Below are positions 39,020 through 42,718 of a stretch of 42,718 nucleotides of DNA, piece by piece. Source of the stretch: a virus. How positions within the stretch are numbered: position 1 is the stretch's first letter; every line of letters begins with the position of its first letter. The stretch spans positions 1-42,718 of the IMG/VR virus record IMGVR_UViG_3300034073_000429; one strand, written 5' to 3'. The translations under genes and the position numbers were made by a program. The notes below the pieces were generated by a model. The model was not told where the DNA came from. It made no database searches and saw only the letters and a program-made list of their open reading frames with translations.

Positions 39020-39423
39020 AAAAAAAGTGCGTTATCTGCTACAGCCTCCTGAATTTGCTCAACAATCCAAGGAAACTCCTTGTAAAGTTCAGCAGCTTTA
39101 GCAAGAGTGAATTTGGGTTTTGTACCGTTCAGTTGAATGTGCCAGTCTTTCGTGGTTTTTGCCAGACGTTCAATACTGAAGTCTTCGAGTTCCTGCACAG
39201 TGAACTTGTACTTTTTGTTCTTTTGCATCTTTTCAAGTTGACGATTACCTTGCTCGTGTACGACCTCTTTATAGTTCAAAGAGTGAGGGGCATAGATTTC
39301 AATCGTCATATCTTTACCCTCTTCGGTTTTGAGGGTCTCAAAGGTTGCAGGGTGATAAAGAGTGACAACAATAGTGTCAGATTTAGGTTTAAGGTCTTTC
39401 AGGTCCATGTCGGGTATGTCCAT
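39010..39423 (-). CDS. Tail assembly chaperone G
   Basis: 137 residues. Charged helical protein located between tail tube and tape measure, the position of lambda gpG. The end of the gene contains seven T residues read CTT TTT TTG, giving the slippery heptamer T-TTT-TTG, two codons before its stop. Confidence 0.75.
   Translation of the reverse strand: MDIPDMDLKDLKPKSDTIVVTLYHPATFETLKTEEGKDMTIEIYAPHSLNYKEVVHEQGNRQLEKMQKNKKYKFTVQELEDFSIERLAKTTKDWHIQLNGTKPKFTLAKAAELYKEFPWIVEQIQEAVADNALFLTA
39020..39027 (-). other. Programmed -1 frameshift site
   Basis: Minus strand CTTTTTTT followed by G. In the zero frame this reads CTT TTT TTG, and T-TTT-TTG fits the X-XXY-YYZ slippery rule. Slippage lets ribosomes bypass the stop at 39010 and continue for 119 codons to 38660. 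Confidence 0.75.
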
Positions 39424-39525
39424 TTGTAGTCGGGATTAAAAGATAAACGGGTGAGCCAACCCCCGACAAGCCAGCCCACCCTAGCCCCTATTGGGGATTA
39501 CGTAGTGGTTCTCGCTACGCTGCGA

Positions 39526-40449
39526 TTACACAGAACGAGTAAGTTTGATGTTCGTGGCTTCCGTGGCGTCATACAGTGCCACAAACGGCAGAGTGATGAT
39601 ACGCGAAGTCGGATTGTCCACAGGAACGTCAGCACCGTTGATCTTCACACGCGGGAAGAAGAAGGTGTAGTCCGAGGAACCCGTAGGATCGTCCACAGAA
39701 ACTTCCAGAGCAGTCTCAGTCTCGTTCAGGAAGCGGTTAATCAGTGCAGCATCCTCGAAGTAGGCGGTAATGGTACCTTCAACGGTGGCCATGCCATACT
39801 CAAGCTGCGGGGTGGTCGAAGAGCCAACCACAAACGTAGGTGCAAGAGCATTGTTGATGGAGAAGTCAATGCCAGTCACGATAGCAGCCGTAGCAAGCAC
39901 ACCACCAGCATCAGCAATCTTCAAAGCACCCGAATAAGCATCGAAGGGTTGGTTGCCCGAAGAAGCAGTCTTAGTACCATCGACCGAAGTGCCGCTGATC
40001 GACATGTTCTTACCGATCATGGAGAAGGTGCCAGTGACCATCTGGTTCGGACGGATCGAAACAGCCAGCGAAGACACCGACATACCAGTGAACAGACGGA
40101 ACTGGGTAATGTCAGTTGCAGCATCTTCAATGGAGAAGAACTTCGGGGTGGTGCCAACTTTAAGCACATTGGTCGAGAAAGTGTTGAAGAAGGCACTTTC
40201 AAGGAAGGCATCGTAGTCGCCTTTACGAAGGTCAGCCACAATGTCACCAGCCGCAGTACGGTTGCCATGACGGTCAACACGAGGCATACGGTCAGGCTGA
40301 ATGTCAGTACCCGTCACACGCTCCTTCGAGAGGTTCAGCGAGTGGGTGGTGTAGGGGAGTTGGATAAGCGAGGGAGTGTCAGGGGTGGTGCCGAAAGTCG
40401 ATTCAACGACATACGAAAGGCCAGCGCGAGAACCTTGAGAAAAAGCCAT
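39526..40449 (-). CDS. Major tail tube protein
   Basis: 307 residues. Starts MAFSQGSRAGLSYVVESTFGTTPDTP and continues with beta-strand repeats (GTFSMIGKNMSISGTSV, MATVEGTITAYFEDAALINRFLNE), typical of phage tail tube proteins with an Ig-like insert. It lies between the tail terminator and chaperone genes and has GC-richer, more biased codons, consistent with high expression, like the capsid gene. Confidence 0.85.
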   Translation of the reverse strand: MAFSQGSRAGLSYVVESTFGTTPDTPSLIQLPYTTHSLNLSKERVTGTDIQPDRMPRVDRHGNRTAAGDIVADLRKGDYDAFLESAFFNTFSTNVLKVGTTPKFFSIEDAATDITQFRLFTGMSVSSLAVSIRPNQMVTGTFSMIGKNMSISGTSVDGTKTASSGNQPFDAYSGALKIADAGGVLATAAIVTGIDFSINNALAPTFVVGSSTTPQLEYGMATVEGTITAYFEDAALINRFLNETETALEVSVDDPTGSSDYTFFFPRVKINGADVPVDNPTSRIITLPFVALYDATEATNIKLTRSV

Positions 40450-40464
40450 TTTAAGTTTCCTTTA

Positions 40465-40869
40465 TCAGTTATATACATACCACGCGATAGTCACGGGAGT
40501 GCAGTAGAAGGGGGAGTCAAGGAAACTTGTCCTGACTTCTGAGTAATCAATAGAGATTGTAAGGCCGCTGACAGAAATGTCTGTGGTTGCATTGAAGCGG
40601 TCAAGCAACAAGTCAGCAATGTCGTAACCAGCACCCGGCCCCATATTCTCTGGTGTACAAATCAGGATACTGTAGAGGCCATCATATCGTTGTTGTGGGT
40701 TCAAACCACGAACAGCAGGACGACGAGAAGTGGGAACCATATCGACTTTGATGAAAGGGGTTCCTGTGGTCGGTTCGTAAGGGACGTTCTGATAGGCTAC
40801 AGCAGGTAGACCAACTGTGCCTGCTAGGTGAGTGTCCAGACAGGCTCTAATGTCATTAATGATACTCAT
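40465..40869 (-). CDS. Tail terminator protein
   Basis: 134 residues, alpha/beta. IRACLDTHLAGTVG at the start and YSILICTPENMGPGAGYDIADLLLDRFN in the middle fit the DUF4128/gpU-like terminator pattern. Stops tail tube growth and joins the neck. Four-base overlap with the preceding gene. Confidence 0.75.
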   Translation of the reverse strand: MSIINDIRACLDTHLAGTVGLPAVAYQNVPYEPTTGTPFIKVDMVPTSRRPAVRGLNPQQRYDGLYSILICTPENMGPGAGYDIADLLLDRFNATTDISVSGLTISIDYSEVRTSFLDSPFYCTPVTIAWYVYN

Positions 40870-41288
40870 TGTGAGCCTTTCACTTTATTGACTGCATCAG
40901 CCAAGTGTAATCCAGCACGGTTTCTGACTGAACTGTAAACATTGTATCCATGCTTATATTCGACAATGTTTGCGTGAGGTGAATTGTTGGTGATAAACAC
41001 TTGTGTTTGATCTTTGGGGAGGCCAGCAATGTCTCCCATCAACTGAGAGAGTGCCTCTGCACCTTTAGCGTTAGGGTCTTGACCTTTCGGCTTGTTATCA
41101 GAACTTCTTCCTCTACCTGCCCCACGAGAAGTAGTAATAGAGTGAGAGGTGATATAAGCACCAGTGTCCACAAAAGGTTTAGAGGTGTTTACCAAATCTT
41201 CTGCAACATTAGTAAGAAATTCTGTCCTTACCCTATCCAAGTCTTGTTCAATCTTGTTGATAACGGCTGTGAGTGATCTTTGAACCAT
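40866..41288 (-). CDS. HK97 gp10-like head-tail joining protein
   Basis: 140 residues. Helical start (INKIEQDLDRVRTEFLTNVAEDLVN), then PFVDTGAYITSHSI and ITNNSPHANIVEYKHGY, the marker pattern of HK97_gp10-type neck proteins (Y.E.G....). Order between head closure and tail terminator agrees. Confidence 0.75.
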   Translation of the reverse strand: MVQRSLTAVINKIEQDLDRVRTEFLTNVAEDLVNTSKPFVDTGAYITSHSITTSRGAGRGRSSDNKPKGQDPNAKGAEALSQLMGDIAGLPKDQTQVFITNNSPHANIVEYKHGYNVYSSVRNRAGLHLADAVNKVKGSQ

Positions 41289-41289
41289 G

Positions 41290-41661
41290 TCACTCCCTCA
41301 CTTGCAGCAAGTAGCACATCGTTCCGCTACCAGACTTAATCTCCATCACCTTGACAATGTTGACTGTATCACCAAGACCAATGATTTGATCTGTGGCATC
41401 AGGCTCAGGGGTGGCAGACCCATTGGTGAGTTTGTTGTCAAGAACAACCCTACGATCACCACGAAGGATGGAACTGCCATCAATCATGTCTGGCGTATAG
41501 TCGTAGAAATAGCCCCGTACAGCGTAGTCTGTGTTTGTCTGGGTCACAGCACCCGTAGCAGCATTATACGCACCAGCGGCTCTCTTACGAAGCGTGAGGG
41601 CTATTCCATGCTCCTTAATCATCTGTCGCAGAGTGTAGGGGTCAAACGCCATTGGGTTCAT
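41290..41661 (-). CDS. Head closure / head-tail connector protein
   Basis: 123 residues, beta-rich (ALTLRKRAAGAYNAATGAVTQTNTDYAVRGYFYDYTP, then VNIVKVMEIKSG). Length and place between the adaptor and gp10-like genes fit a head-closure ring protein. Overlaps the adaptor gene by 20 bp. Confidence 0.65.
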   Translation of the reverse strand: MNPMAFDPYTLRQMIKEHGIALTLRKRAAGAYNAATGAVTQTNTDYAVRGYFYDYTPDMIDGSSILRGDRRVVLDNKLTNGSATPEPDATDQIIGLGDTVNIVKVMEIKSGSGTMCYLLQVRE

Positions 41662-42115
41662 CAGGGATATACTGTTCCCCTGCCTCTACATTGTCGAACT
41701 GGTCAATAGCAAATGCAGGCTTGACACGATCCGGGTCTTCGTTAGCAACTTGCATCTGAGACGCCGAGTAACCACCACCAAAAACCCCGAGAGCTTTACC
41801 AGAGGTCTTCTTACCCTGTGCTTCAACCTGAGAGGCCAGTTGCTGATATTGTTTAGCGCGATCAGAGTATTTTGCACTCAAAGCACCATCAAGAGTGGTG
41901 TCAACCATTCGGCTGAACTTAGCAGCAATGGTACGGCAGACCCAAGCAGCAGCGTAGTAGATATTGTCATTAGCCTGCGACAAGCCAAAGACAATCTCTT
42001 CGTTTTGAACCAACTGGTCAGTCGTATCCGTATCTCCCACAAGCAGACGGACAGAGTTGCGGCGACCAGAGGCAGTCGTAGTATTCAAATCGGTAGGATC
42101 ATATGACCAAGCCAT
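41642..42115 (-). CDS. Head-tail adaptor protein
   Basis: 157 residues. N-terminal WSYDPTDLNTTTASGRRNSVRLLVGDTDTTDQLVQNEEI is the common opening of phage connector (gp6-like) proteins, followed by helices (IYYAAAWVCRTIAAKFSRMVD) and a disordered end. Docks on the portal ring. Confidence 0.75.
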   Translation of the reverse strand: MAWSYDPTDLNTTTASGRRNSVRLLVGDTDTTDQLVQNEEIVFGLSQANDNIYYAAAWVCRTIAAKFSRMVDTTLDGALSAKYSDRAKQYQQLASQVEAQGKKTSGKALGVFGGGYSASQMQVANEDPDRVKPAFAIDQFDNVEAGEQYIPDEPNGV

Positions 42116-42130
42116 CCAGTCGCCCTCTCA

Positions 42131-42544
42131 TCATTCAAACAGTTTCCTATGAGTGTCACGCCAGAACTTGATCCGACGAACTTGTGTCTCAACGTCCTTC
42201 GGGACTTTAGGACATTTCTTCTCTCGAAATTCTTTTGCAGTCTTAGCCTTTTCGTGGAACTTCTCATTGAGTTTGTCAATGTAAGCGTGAAGTTCGGTAA
42301 GGCTCATGCCATCAAGGTTCTTGTTGAATACATCAGCAAAAACTTCTTTTTCTTCTTCCTCATTGTCTTGGTGATAGAAGAAGTCTTGATTGAACAGGGT
42401 CAGGATCGTTTGATACGATTCACCAGCACCTCTCCAATCGTAGTATTCACCCCTCTTACGGAGCCTACCACTAAGATGCACATCCTTTTTGATGTACAGC
42501 TTTCGGGTAGGATCGAAGAGGGAGAGAAAATTAGTCGGGATCAT
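42131..42544 (-). CDS. Hypothetical head-region protein
   Basis: 137 residues, charged and helical, with an EEEEKEVF stretch and a basic C-terminus (RRIKFWRDTHRKLFE). An AAAGGGGAGAG ribosome-binding site precedes the ATG. It lies between the capsid and adaptor genes, where phages often carry a small accessory. The first 14 codons also appear at 1-43 because of the terminal overlap. Function unknown. Confidence 0.6.
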   Translation of the reverse strand: MIPTNFLSLFDPTRKLYIKKDVHLSGRLRKRGEYYDWRGAGESYQTILTLFNQDFFYHQDNEEEEKEVFADVFNKNLDGMSLTELHAYIDKLNEKFHEKAKTAKEFREKKCPKVPKDVETQVRRIKFWRDTHRKLFE

Positions 42545-42718
42545 TCTCTCTCCCCTTTCATGTTAATTAGGCGATAACGCTGTCGATAACCGCGCCCAGA
42601 TCAGCCGAAACAACCTTGTGGTCGTAGGCCAGATTGGCTTCCAGAACTTCGGCAACACCGTCGATAGCCAGATAGTCACCACGATACGACTTGATCGCAA
42701 TGCCATGGCCCGAAGCGT
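42502..42718. repeat. Terminal overlap, right copy (same as 1-217)
   Basis: This is the right-hand copy of the terminal overlap. It includes the start of the 42131-42544 gene and the last 50 codons of the major capsid gene, cut by the contig end at 42718. It should not be counted as a second capsid gene. Confidence 0.93.
42567..42718 (-). CDS. Major capsid protein, C-terminal part (contig-end copy)
   Basis: Last 50 codons and stop of the gene annotated at 66-1073, seen again because of the terminal overlap. Its N-terminal side is truncated by the end of the sequence. Confidence 0.9.
   Translation of the reverse strand, partial: ASGHGIAIKSYRGDYLAIDGVAEVLEANLAYDHKVVSADLGAVIDSVIA

Noticed and set aside
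39451-40542. 363-codon plus-strand frame opposite the tail tube gene
   Set aside because: Shadow of a codon-biased structural gene; the minus strand product is a typical tail tube protein.
1-42718. tRNA genes, integrase, attachment sites, insertion sequences
   Set aside because: Looked for cloverleaf-like segments, recombinase motifs and terminal inverted repeats while reading; found none I could support.

Overview
The window is one complete, circularly closed genome of a tailed double-stranded DNA phage with siphovirus-type tail genes. Bases 1-217 are repeated at 42502-42718 with one synonymous mismatch, so the unique genome is about 42,501 bp, opened inside the major capsid gene. I see no integrase, no clear CI-type repressor and no tRNA, so a lytic lifestyle is more likely. 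The host is not stated in the sequence. A class II (adenosylcobalamin-dependent) ribonucleotide reductase, ThyX, and the mix of T7-like replication genes with a siphovirus tail suggest an alphaproteobacterial host, possibly Rhodobacterales. This is inference.

Layout: two divergent arms leave a control region at about 8.5-11.35 kb and converge on a bidirectional terminator at 29564-29597. The rightward (early/middle) arm, 11357-29553, begins with a run of very small, mostly overlapping genes of unknown function. It continues with a SleB-like hydrolase, an HNH/AP2 endonuclease, and then replication and nucleotide metabolism: T7-gp4-like primase-helicase, family A DNA polymerase, a probable ssDNA-binding protein, ThyX, a FEN-type 5' nuclease, T7-type endonuclease I, a metallophosphoesterase, an adenine-methylase-like protein, MazG-like, class II RNR, glutaredoxin, PhoH and DUF3310.

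The leftward (late) arm runs from about 8.9 kb through position 1 and round to 29619. In transcription order it holds a possible HNH-like gene, TerS, TerL, an intercalated HNH endonuclease, portal, a structural protein, a ChaB-XkdF protease fusion, scaffold, decoration protein, major capsid, head-tail connectors, tail terminator, tail tube, frameshifted tail assembly chaperones G/GT, tape measure, tail-tip proteins, a GNAT protein, the J-like receptor-binding hub and the tail fibre. A lysis cassette follows: holin candidate, SAR endolysin, candidate u-spanin and a small membrane coiled-coil protein.

Between the arms is a GC-richer leftward unit (9169-10916) with its own putative promoter and terminator. 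It looks like a moron (an independently expressed accessory insert) and is centred on a Cys-motif protein of unknown function. Next to it is an array of four iteron-like repeats (11151-11285), a candidate origin. A promoter with a perfect 16-bp palindrome in its 17-bp spacer occurs once on each strand, before terS and before the ssDNA-binding gene, with diverged copies elsewhere. This suggests one undescribed regulator coordinating packaging and replication genes.
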